From the NCBI GenBank assembly GCA_030789695.1, contig CM061141.1, forward strand, positions 193,823,689-193,887,688: 64,000 nucleotides of DNA. The letters run 5' to 3'. The position numbers and the translations under genes were made by a program. The stretch is from Scilla litardierei (lineage: Eukaryota > Streptophyta > Magnoliopsida > Asparagales > Asparagaceae). Positions 55,386 through 64,000 of the stretch are shown piece after piece (within the stretch, counting starts at the first letter, position 1; each line of letters starts with the position of its first letter). The notes under the pieces were generated by a model that was not told where the DNA came from, made no database searches, and worked only from the letters and a program-made list of their open reading frames with translations.

Positions 55386-57576
55386 TGTCATGCCCCGCTT
55401 CCCGAAAATGGAGGCGAGACGTGAGAAGGTCCGCTCAGACGTGGAGCCGTGAAGCTGCACGCCTGATAAGCGTCAAAACTGAATATATGCAGGTCCTTGT
55501 AAAGGCGAACGGAACAAAAATAATAATAAAGGAGACTGATATAAGATAACCAATCTCAGAATTTGTCCACAATACTATCCAACAACGCAGAAAACCCACC
55601 AGGCTAAAAGGAAGAGTCTAGGCCCAAAACATGGCCAACAAAAGCCAACAAAAAACAAAGTATTGGTGCTACGCACCGACAACTAAGCAGTCTAAACAAC
55701 AACACAAACAGTCTCTACGACTGATCTCCCGTGTCCTCAAACTCCTCGACGAACGCGGGCTCTGACTCAGCGTCAGCGAACACCACGTCCTCAGCAGCAA
55801 CCTCAGACTCAGGATCTAACATGTGTCACCCAAAAGAGTAGAGGGCACATGTCAGCAAGTCTAAAAGACTTGGGCAAGGAAACTGAAAGGAAAGTAAACT
55901 AACAACCTAGCAGTTATAGTATGATGCATAGTATGGCAAGTATAGTATGAAAGTAACAAGTAGCATGAATGACATGGATGACAAGTTTTGCAAGTATAAA
56001 CACGGACACGTACAAGTCAAGTAAATCACGTCAAGTAAACACGTCGTGCATAGAGATTACATCTTCTGGCTAGAGTGGCTGATCGGGCCAACTCGTAAAC
56101 TCAGGTGATCGCTTATCCCTACCCCTCCACGTGTATCGGGCATTGGCTTTTGACCAACATAAGTGGCCCGCTTCTGGATCACGAGCCAGGAAGTGTATTT
56201 GGCATAGGGTTGTGCCCGCTAAAAGCAGGTGCCTAGCCAGATCAAGTAGTACAAGTATTGTAGTGTGTGCTACGAATGCAACACTCAACATGAATAGCAT
56301 GGCATGTACAGGTAATTTCGTGTGCCGTTAATTTAATTTAAACATGACAGATAAGATGCATGGATGACAACAAGTGCGAATAATTAAAGGAGTCGGATCT
56401 AGCTTCGTTGTCAAGCTAGGTCCTAAAATTTTGCGCCTAGGCGAGTATCATTTCGTCGCCTAGTCTCTTTTCCACCTACAATAAGCAAATGGCCTAAGGC
56501 ATGGCCTAAAACCCTAAGTGGCAAGTTTCACTTGCCTGGCACCAAGGATGACGATCAACGAGGCACGCCACAAAATGTTAACTACGGAGATGGGATCGCT
56601 GCCATGGCCAAACAATATTAGAACAATATCCATTTTATTTAGGGTTTAACAAATCACAACGCGGGTTATAAGGGTATTAAAGGATCGATACGCCGACGGC
56701 CCAAGGAGGGTGGCCGGCGCTAATGGTGAGAGGGAAACTCCAAAGGAAGAAGGAATGGCTTGGGGAAATGTTGGAGGATGATTTGGGGAAGAAAACGGCT
56801 CAGAAGAATGAAGGAAGAATGAAAGAAGTCGGGGGGGTTTAAATAGAAAAAGCTTGCGGCGGCTGGGAAGCCTAGGGTTTTAGGGTCAATTAGTCGGTCT
56901 ATGAAGGGTGGCTGACGGACTAGTTTGGCAACTAGTCGGTCGGTCGTTCAACTGAGACCGACAAAAAGCAAATAGCGAAAGAAAGAATAAATCTGGGAAT
57001 GAATTAGTCGGTCTGTGAAGGCCCGTCGACCGACTAGTTTGCAACCTAGTCGGTCGGTGAGTGTTCATTGACCGACTAACGATAAACAGTAACTTAGGTA
57101 AAATTTACTGAAAGAAACTAGTCGGTCTGAGAGCAAGTTCTGACCGACTAGTTTCACATCTAGTCGGTCGGTGGTTGTTCTTAGACCGACTAAGAGGAAA
57201 CAGTAACTCCTGAATAATTGATTTAAATAACTAGTCCGTTCCAGAAGAGTTCCTGACCGACTAGATTGGAATCTAGTCGGTTGGTTCTCCTTCTTGAACC
57301 AACTAACGTGCACGAAAAGTCTCGATATGGAGCGCGAAGCTCCGGGATGAATTCCTATGGCTCCTAAGCTTAAACTAACTCTAAGATATGAGCGATATGA
57401 AGCTCGTCATGTGTGACTTACTCCAAGCTCAACGGTCTAAGGAAGAAGCTAGAGAATCACAACGAAACGAACGAAAACGAAAGCTACAGAGATGGAAAAT
57501 CACACATAAGGAGAAAATCCACCAAACATATATATTTAATATAGATAATCCAAATACATAAAAACCAGTCGTTACA
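55386..57576 (-). mobile_element. 5' LTR of element E
   Basis: Plus-strand ends TGTCATGCC...CGTTACA, 2191 bp. Lacks about 140 bp present at 49546-49685 of the left LTR. Otherwise differs by scattered substitutions. Confidence 0.92.
56888..57313. repeat. CTAGTCGGTC hairpin array, right E LTR
   Basis: Same four units as 49887-50311 with a few substitutions, e.g. TAGTCCGTT in place of TAGTCGGTT at about 57234. Confidence 0.85.
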
Positions 57577-57681
57577 ATATCATTGTATTATATCCTCTAT
57601 CATCACACTTCATACACATATGCCACAATAACATTATTTGAATGTTTATTGCTCAAATCTTATATATGGTTTGTCATCATC

Positions 57682-57694
57682 AAAAGGGAAAGAT
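57682..57694 (+). other. Polypurine tract of D
   Basis: AAAAGGGAAAGAT directly before TGTTGGAT, matching the Copia AAAAGGGGGAGATTGTTGG pattern. Confidence 0.8.
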
Positions 57695-58754
57695 TGTTGG
57701 ATACAACGATCGATGACTTCGTGTTTGATGATAACACACATGTGTGAACGTTCTGATGTGTGTGTTAAGTGTTTTTAGGAGTGGCAAGCATATAAATACT
57801 CAATTTGTGACTTTGTCAAAGTGATAGAGAATATAGCTATTCATATTAAAGATGGACTTGGTCAAAGATGGAGAGATAAGGCTCAAATCCAATTCAAACC
57901 CAATGGTTTCCTATTTGTGATTGAATCAAATCAATTGGAGATTAAATCAAATCTCGTTGCAGTTCAAATTGGAATTAGAAATCCTATTACTCATCCAATT
58001 TGAATCCAATTTGAATTGCAATAGAGATCAAATCAAATCCCAATACAAACCAATTTCCAATCTCAAATTCCTTCTTTTAAGGGATTCTACATCAGCCACT
58101 CTTTTCTCCACCTCTCCTATATATACCCATCCTCAAAGAGAGGCAAACAATGTGGCCATAACATCAAAGAGGAGCAAAAAGAAATCGGCTGAAGCCCTAG
58201 TTCTAAACACTAGCCGTAGCCATCTTTGCCATCTCTTCTCATTGCTGCAAGCACCATCATCCTCAAGTCCAAAGCCGCAAACCTACCTAGCTATAATCTT
58301 CATTGCCGCGAGCAACTAGCAAGCATCATACATCCTCCATAGCCGCAAGCACAACAAGCAAGTCACGCATGCTATTAGAGGTCATCAACCTGAAAGAGAA
58401 ACTCACGCATGCTATTAGAAGGGCAATTAAATTCCAACGGAGTGGGCCAACTAAACCCATTGAAACTTTAATGCTATATGCTTTATTGTTGACTTGATTT
58501 AAAGATTTGATCCACTGTTCAATTTGTGTTTGCAGGCAACTTATTAAAGGGTGACAGGTGAGTAAAGTCGGCAGCATCACAAATCTTCCATCTAATAATA
58601 TCTGTTATTGCAGGTGAATCACATGGCCATCTGATGCAGGCACTAGGGCATCTCCAAGGTCTTGTAGGTCTTCACGTGAGCAAGAGTGGAAATCATCTCA
58701 TGTTATGTTTTTACATAAATAATTCACCAAAGTAGAAAGAAGACTCACGGGGAT
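57695..58754 (+). mobile_element. 3' LTR of element D, truncated by F
   Basis: Matches 43739-44795 including the TATA box and U3 repeats. Stops at GGGAT (58750-58754), where the 5' copy continues CAAAACGCAAG. Confidence 0.88.
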
Positions 58755-59127
58755 TGATCGCTCTGGAATGTAACCCAAAAGTGCGACCGTGTAGTTTTAC
58801 CGCAAGCGCACGGTGTAGCGGCGAACGGGTTATCGAACACAGGGAGGACGAATGAAAGTGCTTGCTCCGAACAACCTGGCTATTAAGAAAAGAAAAGAGA
58901 GAATTTTGCCTTTGGCGATCCTATCACAATCGTCAGACAAAGTACGAAGATATCAAATCAAATAAAGACGCCTAGGGAATAGGGAATTCCCGCCACTCAC
59001 CGTATTTCGTCAATGTGGTTCATTGGTATCAAAATTGCTAGAATAAAATTACGGATGAACTAGTTGCAACTGAATGTAAAACCTAGCTCACGCTCTCGTG
59101 CTGTTGCCGGTCTATAGCTATCCTAGG

Positions 59128-59420
59128 TTCGGGTCCAATCTCTTGCAAACCCTAGCTTAGGCAAGCTAGCATTAGGATCAACATCATCGTTCAATCGCGC
59201 CCCGAGCCCACTCTCGTGCAAACTCGGGCCACGACCTAGGTTGGGATAGTTCCTACCCGTCCAATCTCTTGCAAACGGGTATCGACACGGAATTGCAACC
59301 GAGAACCCTAGTATCGGTCCAATCTCTTGCAAACCGATACTACGGAAATTCGATTCCAACCCAATTCGGATTTCTAGGGTTTCCTATCGAATTGGGATCC
59401 AATCTCTTGCAAATCCCAAT
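59128..59420. repeat. CCAATCTCTTGCAAA repeats in F LTR
   Basis: About five copies of (GT)CCAATCTCTTGCAAA(C) with variants (CACTCTCGTGCAAAC), spaced 50-80 bp and each next to a short word repeated on both sides, such as GGGT/ACCC. Confidence 0.7.
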
Positions 59421-59810
59421 TGATATGAATACCTAGCTATCCGTAGTAAATCGATCCCAAACTAACCCTAATAGGTAATTCTAGCAAAATTCCTACCAAT
59501 TCATCACAAATCTGAAATTGGGCTCGTAGGGTTCATCCCCACGCCCAAAGACGTGAAGACTACTCACAATTCATAGCACAAATACAAGAATAATCAATGA
59601 AATTAACAAGAGAATTCATCACAATATTGAGATAAGCAATAAAAATAGTATTTTTAAAGGGGAGAGACACAAACCAATGGAGTTCTTCTAATAATCCAAC
59701 AAAAATCCACTCTTGTCTCCTCTCCAATCACAAGAATAAAAGCTAAAAAGTTAATCTAAAAAGCTGCAAAAATTAAAGAGAAAGCCCTCCAACCTAGGGT
59801 AAAAACAGGG

Positions 59811-59820
59811 GTTAAATACC
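59811..59820 (-). promoter_or_regulatory. TATA-like box, F LTR
   Basis: The minus strand reads GGTATTTAAC; the array starts about 70 bp upstream. Confidence 0.45.
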
Positions 59821-59887
59821 CCCCAAAATCGTCCAAAAACTGTGACCAAAATGCCCCTGCGCAGCCTGAAATCCGCAATTTTCGCTA

Positions 59888-60290
59888 CAGGCAGCGCGTC
59901 GCACTCGGCCGAGTGACAAAAGTCGCTCGGCCGAGTGACAAACCCTGTAAATTTCCAGTAAGTCTGGGTCTTCGGGGGTCTTCACTTCGGGAGTCGCTCG
60001 GCCGAGTGAGTTGTCGTCACTCGGCCGATGGCTTCTTAGTACTCGGGCGGTCGGCATTTGCCACTCGGCCGAGTGGGTCTTCTGAAGCTCAGGCAGACGA
60101 AAAACAGTAAGTTGGCGATTTTTGATAGGCTTCGTCTGAGTGCCACTCGGGCGGACGGGGTCTCGTCACTCGGCCGATGTGGCTTCCGATGCTCGGCCGA
60201 GTGCACATATAAAACGTGTCCGATCTGGTCGGCCGAGCGGTGTCTCGCTGGTCGGCCGGGTGTCTCGTTGGTCGGCCGAGTGAGACACCA
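59888..60290. repeat. CTCGGCCGAG palindrome array in F U3
   Basis: About 14 copies of (CA)CTCGGCCGAGTG and variants (CGGCCGATG, TCGGGCGGAC, GTCGGCCGAG). Five or more are the perfect 10-bp palindrome CTCGGCCGAG. One AAACAGTAAGTT phrase sits within, as in E's array. Confidence 0.85.
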
Positions 60291-60577
60291 AAAATGCCCA
60301 AACAGCTTGTTTTGGCCTCCTCGTCGCTCCTGCGACGTTCTTTCTTCTTCCGTTCCTCTCCAATGGCGAAATACCCCTCGGGGAGGTCGTCGGTGACACT
60401 CTGGAGTAGGCGTATCTCGAGATCACTCCAAATCGCTCCAAATCAACTGAAATACGACAAAAACAACAAATCATGAAAAGCATCGCAATTTCGTCGATAT
60501 ATCGTGAAAAACATGATTTGGGCGATCTAAATGGCATGCAAACATGCGGGAAAAAAGTGTAAAATATGGAGTGATCA

Positions 60578-60605
60578 AAATCCCCCAAGCTTACCTCTTA
60601 CTCGT
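60578..60605 (-). other. Polypurine tract of F with GAGGACGAG box
   Basis: The minus strand reads CCTCGAGGACGAGTAAGAGG (60613-60594), then AAGCTTGGGGGATTT, then the LTR start TGATCACTCC. Confidence 0.8.
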
Positions 60606-62180
60606 CCTCGAGGAAGATAAGTAAAAGGCGAACCCGGTGGATTTCGAAAACGAAAACGGCGGAAAAATGGAAAACTAAAAAAAACGAAGAAGAAAGAAGA
60701 AAGAAGGAGGGAAGCTGCTAGATCGTTTTCTCAGGACGTGGGTTTCGCTTAATCATATAGCATGCACCGAATGTCAAACACATGTCAAAGAATTTTATTT
60801 CGATATCATAGTATAAAGGTGCAAATAGAAATAGATAACCCACGAACAATGATATAATCATGAAAAACGGAATAATTTCAGAATTAACATTGTCTGAATC
60901 ATTTAAAGCGGTATACAAATCGCAGATCACACACTTTTCAATTGAACGCTTTCTATGAGGAGTATAAGAATATCACACCGTAGAATAGAAAGAATGGATA
61001 AGCATGGATTTCATGAAATGAGTGCTAGGCATAGATTTCTGGACTTCGTAAAGCTAAAAATAATCTCACCGAGTATAGAATATTACTTAGCCTAGGTTGT
61101 CGTGCAACGTCAAGTAGTCGCTCTCTCACACATCAATGGATTCCCTCCCCCAAGCTTATCTATAATCGTGGTGGCATAAAAAATATTTACATCCCCATTT
61201 CGATAAAGCTCCAAAAGCAACAAAAATAAAAAACAAAAAGAGGGAAGAAAGAGAGATCATGAGATGGGATCGTTTATTGAGATTTTTCTCTTTTCTCTTT
61301 TTTTTCTTTTTCTCTCCATTTTTTTTCTTTTTTTTCTTTTTTTTTCTTTCAAATAGCATATACACACAATGATCCCAAATCAAAGAGAAATAAGGATATA
61401 CAAGAATTTTTCTTTTTCTTTCTTTGGTTTTGGGAAATTTGGAGCTAGGAGTTAATAGCGGGGGAAATGCCATATAATAGAATCGCTAAGGGGAGATTCA
61501 CCAATGATTTTAAAATAGAGAAATGATGTTCAAGATTTGTGGAGAAAGAAATAAATATATCTCTCGGTTCACTCTATAGGACGTGCACGACAACTTCAGC
61601 AGGGTAATCTAATCTACTCAGTTTCGATCACAAAAAAGCTAACTAATCCAGATTTATCATAGCTAACATCATTCAATCATCCTGAAGTGAAATGTACAAA
61701 TCATGCATATAGAAGTGATATATGAAAAGAAAACGGTACTCCAAATATAAGCATTCAATGCGTGAATCTTGGTGTGTTTTCTGCGATAGCATACATATGA
61801 ATATTCAGACTCAGCCAATAATAAAATTTCATCCATTTTCATGCGGAAAAAGTGTGGGTTACTATCTCTAAATGCAAAGCAAGTCATAGCATATGATATC
61901 GGAAATAGAATCTAAGACATGACAAATATAGCATGCATATATAGAGAAAGCGAACGCCACGTAATCATCATCACAGAAAAGTCATCTCTAGTATGAGATG
62001 AAAAAGAAATAAAGATAAAGGGAAAATGAAACTAATTACAATGCAACACACAAAGAAAATAAGGAAAACGTGATGCATGGTAAAATAAAAGAAAAAAGTG
62101 ATGAAAACGAGTGCAAATGCGGAAAATGGCGTGGAAAAACTAAAAATAAAGGTGGTAAATCAAAAAGAACGTGAGAACTC
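60606..62180 (-). other. F 3' non-coding region
   Basis: AT-rich, no supported ORF. A T-rich CTTTTTTT low-complexity run is at 61283-61350. A third AAGCTTGGGGGAGGG copy (minus) is at 61159-61145. Confidence 0.6.
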
Positions 62181-62215
62181 ACTCCCCCAAGCTAAATGGC
62201 ACAGTGTCCTCAATG
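62181..62215 (-). other. GAGGACACTGTG box and internal PPT-like tract in F
   Basis: The minus strand reads CATTGAGGACACTG (62215-62202), then AGCTTGGGGGAGTG (62193-62180), as in C and G after their ORFs. Confidence 0.65.
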
Positions 62216-62525
62216 TGCGAAGTGTGGCACACCGAGAGACAAGTAATGTGAGGGGTAGGTGAGGATGCATGCATGAGGAAAAATAAAAGAAAATAAAGAA
62301 ACGAAAAATATGATGCGGACATGATGCATGCAGATATAGGAGTGATACAGATATAAAGGTGTGACACCAAAAACTCTCCCGCTCTCCCAAAAATGATATA
62401 TAAATATGTGATCAAAATGTGCATCCAAAAAAACAGTGAGGAGAGGGTGGGGTGGGCAAAAATCAACAGGACCCAGCAGAGACAGGCAGCACAACGGCAA
62501 AAGGAATCGATGGCATCAAGGGTGC

Positions 62526-64000
62526 CTAAGAAGGTGGTGCTGCGCTGTCCCCATCCTGAGGTGGAGGTGGGGGTGGGGGTGGAACAGACTGCTGAGAGGG
62601 TGTGGGTGTGGAAGTGGTAGCAGGCTGGGTGTGTGCAGGAGTGGGGGTGGGGACCTGCTGGGTGGACGTGGGTACGCGGGGGAGCCGCTCGAGGACCTGG
62701 GTAAGGCAGTAGTGAATATGCGGAAGCAGGTCGAAGCGGCCAACCATCGCATAGACGGTGGAGGACAGGGTCCTAAGGTCGCCTCTGAGGCCACTCATCG
62801 CCCCTCGAGAGCACGAATGCTCTGAAGTACAGTGTCGGGGGGAGGTGGTGCAGAGGGACGCACCGGTCTGTGCTGTGCAGGTCGGGGCTGGGTACTCTGA
62901 TGGCGTAGGTGATGGGCTCAGCAGGGAAGGGAACGAAAGGTGATGCGCTCGCAAATGTGGGCCTGGCCTCAGTGTGAGGCCGGGCAGGACGGTAAGAAGT
63001 GGAGGCAGCAACAACGAAAGAGGAGTGCAAAAGTGGCGACGAGGCGGCCAGAGAGGTCGGTGACACAGAAGTGTGGACAGACGCCACGACACTCTCAGAG
63101 AATACAGCGGCGGTGGAGACAGAGGTGGAGACCACGGTCTCCACGGCGGTGGTAAAAGAGGGCTCTCCGCACTCAACTATAGTCGGCTGGCGCTCGGGTG
63201 GGGCAGAGGAAACGGGCTCGGCAGACAGAGGGCCAGCAGTGGTGGTGGGTGTGGAGGTAGTGGAGGTGGGCTCAGCTAGGGTACTCCCGACACCGACAGA
63301 AGTGTGGATAGAGGTGTCGGGAGCAGCGGAAATATCAGGGATAGGCTGAGGGGCCACGGGGTCAACAGGGGCAGCAGGCTCAGCAGGTGCGACAGGGTCT
63401 GCGGGGGCAGCGTGGGCAGCGTGGGCCTGCTCGGCCTCCTCGGCCTCGAGCACGTAAGCGGCAGGGATCAGAAGATCCATCGCCGGGAGCCAGTCCACAT
63501 GGGCCGGTGCAATCTGAGTCCGAGCTGGGCTCGGAAGAATCATGTAATCGGCACCGAAGGGGCCATGCAGCCAGACCCAGTGTCGCTCACCGTGCGGACG
63601 AAGCATCTTCATCCGGGCCATAACATCTATGGACAGTGAAGTGGGGCCCGGTGCTCGTCGTAGGTCATCAGGAAAGTCCTCGCCGGTCATAAGGGCGAGC
63701 AAGGTGATCAGGCCGACGCAGCATATCGGTGAGCGAGCGCCCACCGATACGATGATGCGGTCCAAAAACCAAGCCACGACATCAATCACGACGGCGGGGA
63801 CCAACTCATCGCCCTCCCTAGATAGAGCTCTGGGCCGTGTCATCACGTAGAGCATATAAAGCTCTGGCGTGGACATCGTGCACGGCTCATATCTGGCCAA
63901 AAAGGTAGTCGCCATGAGGCGCTGAGCTATACGGAGGCAAGGGTGGACGATGGCCGAGGCCTTGGCCCTACTAGGGTCAAAGGCAGCGTGAAGACCCGTA
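62526..64000 (-). pseudogene. Athila-type ORF1 of element F (partial, frameshifted C-terminus)
   Basis: Open from the window edge down to 62773. Starts within ASAIVHPCLRIAQRL, then ELYMLYVMTRPRALS, VGLITLLALMTGEDF and HWVWLHGPFGADYMILP, the Athila ORF-1 family core. A long Ala/Pro/Ser/Thr/Val-rich linker (about 63480-62900) follows. The C-terminal helix (SGLRGDLRTLSSTVYAMVG) and Pro-rich end (VPPPPPPPPQDGD) are in a different frame (63176-62526), so one or two frameshifts lie near 62830-62850. It would need its N-terminus outside the window. Function unproven. Confidence 0.7.

Larger units (their letters stand above)
48244..57576 (-). mobile_element. Element E: Tekay-like chromovirus (Gypsy), nearly complete
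   Basis: 9333 bp with a perfect 5-bp TSD ATATC (48239-48243 and 57577-57581). LTRs of 2331 and 2191 bp end TGTCA...TTACA. The difference is one deletion of about 140 bp in the right LTR, opposite 49546-49685. It has a tRNA-Ile-type PBS, gag and pol with two predicted introns, a chromodomain-like tail and a PPT. Known damage is three nonsense codons and two frameshifts. It is the best preserved autonomous-type element in the window. Confidence 0.93.
43739..58754 (+). mobile_element. Element D: gag-only Copia retrotransposon, split by E, 3' LTR cut by F
   Basis: 5' LTR about 43739-45503, tRNA-iMet PBS, SIRE-type Gag, no pol, PPT at 57682-57694 and 3' LTR from 57695. The 3' LTR matches the 5' LTR only to 58754, where F starts. 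The remaining 0.7 kb of LTR should lie past F outside the window. E is inserted at 48243/57577. LTR termini TGTTGGAT/ATCCAACA are inverted repeats (mutated to TACTGGAT at the left end). Non-autonomous. Confidence 0.85.
58755..60577 (-). mobile_element. 3' LTR of element F
   Basis: 1823 bp with 5-bp terminal inverted repeats TGATC/GATCA. Near 58790 the plus strand has ACCGCAAGCGCACGGTGTAG, then GGGTTATCGAACACAGGGAG, a type of sequence found in plant Athila/Tat LTRs. 59100-59420 has five CCAATCTCTTGCAAAC repeats. The CTCGGCCGAG array and a TATA-like box follow. Confidence 0.82.
58755..64000 (-). mobile_element. Element F: Athila-like retrotransposon, 3' part, runs off window
   Basis: 3' LTR 58755-60577 (ends TGATC...GATCA), PPT, about 1.6 kb of 3' non-coding DNA, then ORF1 (minus), which runs open to the window edge. 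Inserted in D's 3' LTR; the likely TSD is GGGAT, whose partner lies outside the window. Confidence 0.82.

Noticed and set aside
62526..62800. G-quadruplex-forming control element (GGTGGGGGTGGGGG)
   Set aside because: The G-run is the complement of a Pro-codon run at the ORF1 C-terminus; coding composition explains it.

Overview
This is intergenic DNA of a large, repeat-rich flowering-plant genome. Almost every base falls in LTR retrotransposons nested inside one another, plus Helitron debris at the left edge. No host protein gene, tRNA, rRNA or CRISPR array is supported. The plant assignment rests on plant-type Copia (SIRE/Maximus-like), Tekay-like chromovirus and Athila-like elements and on primer-binding sites (PBS) matching plant tRNA-iMet, tRNA-Asp and tRNA-Ile. 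The species cannot be named from the sequence.

Layout. 1-1081: Helitron-type 3' ends, a 34-bp minisatellite and TA/CA microsatellite. About 1140-6503: gag-only Copia element H (minus) with an extra plant-transposon-protein-like ORF. 6504-7779: LTR-like fragment. 7780-9895 and 40498-43738: the two visible pieces of an old Athila-like element C (minus). C was split by A, a Tekay-like chromovirus (9896-40497, plus, TSD ATGAG/GTGAG), and by D, a gag-only Copia element (about 43739 to beyond the window, plus).

A itself holds two insertions. G (13823-19917, TSD TTAGA, tRNA-Asp PBS) is a gag-only, Athila-related element lying inside A's predicted gag-pro intron. B (24365-38721) is a non-autonomous Tekay-like complex lying in A's 3' LTR and containing a giant inverted repeat. 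D also holds two: E (48244-57576, minus, TSD ATATC), a second Tekay-like chromovirus, and F (58755 to the window edge, minus), an Athila-like element that interrupts D's 3' LTR. The order of events is therefore C, then A and D, then G, B, E and F.

Main observations. (1) A and E share two predicted short introns at identical positions: one phase-1 intron between gag and protease, and one of about 70 bp inside the integrase. (2) Five unrelated LTR families (D, E, F, G, H) and one internal Athila promoter (C) each carry their own cluster of short self-complementary repeats directly upstream of a TATA-like box. (3) A, E and B use a PBS matching the 3' end of plant tRNA-Ile. (4) B is a rearranged head-to-head pair with arms of about 3.1 kb. 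(5) D, G and H have lost pol and keep only gag-like ORFs.

All coding regions are damaged by stops or frameshifts to some degree. E pol and G gag are the best preserved. Functional statements come from motif recognition only; no database search was possible.
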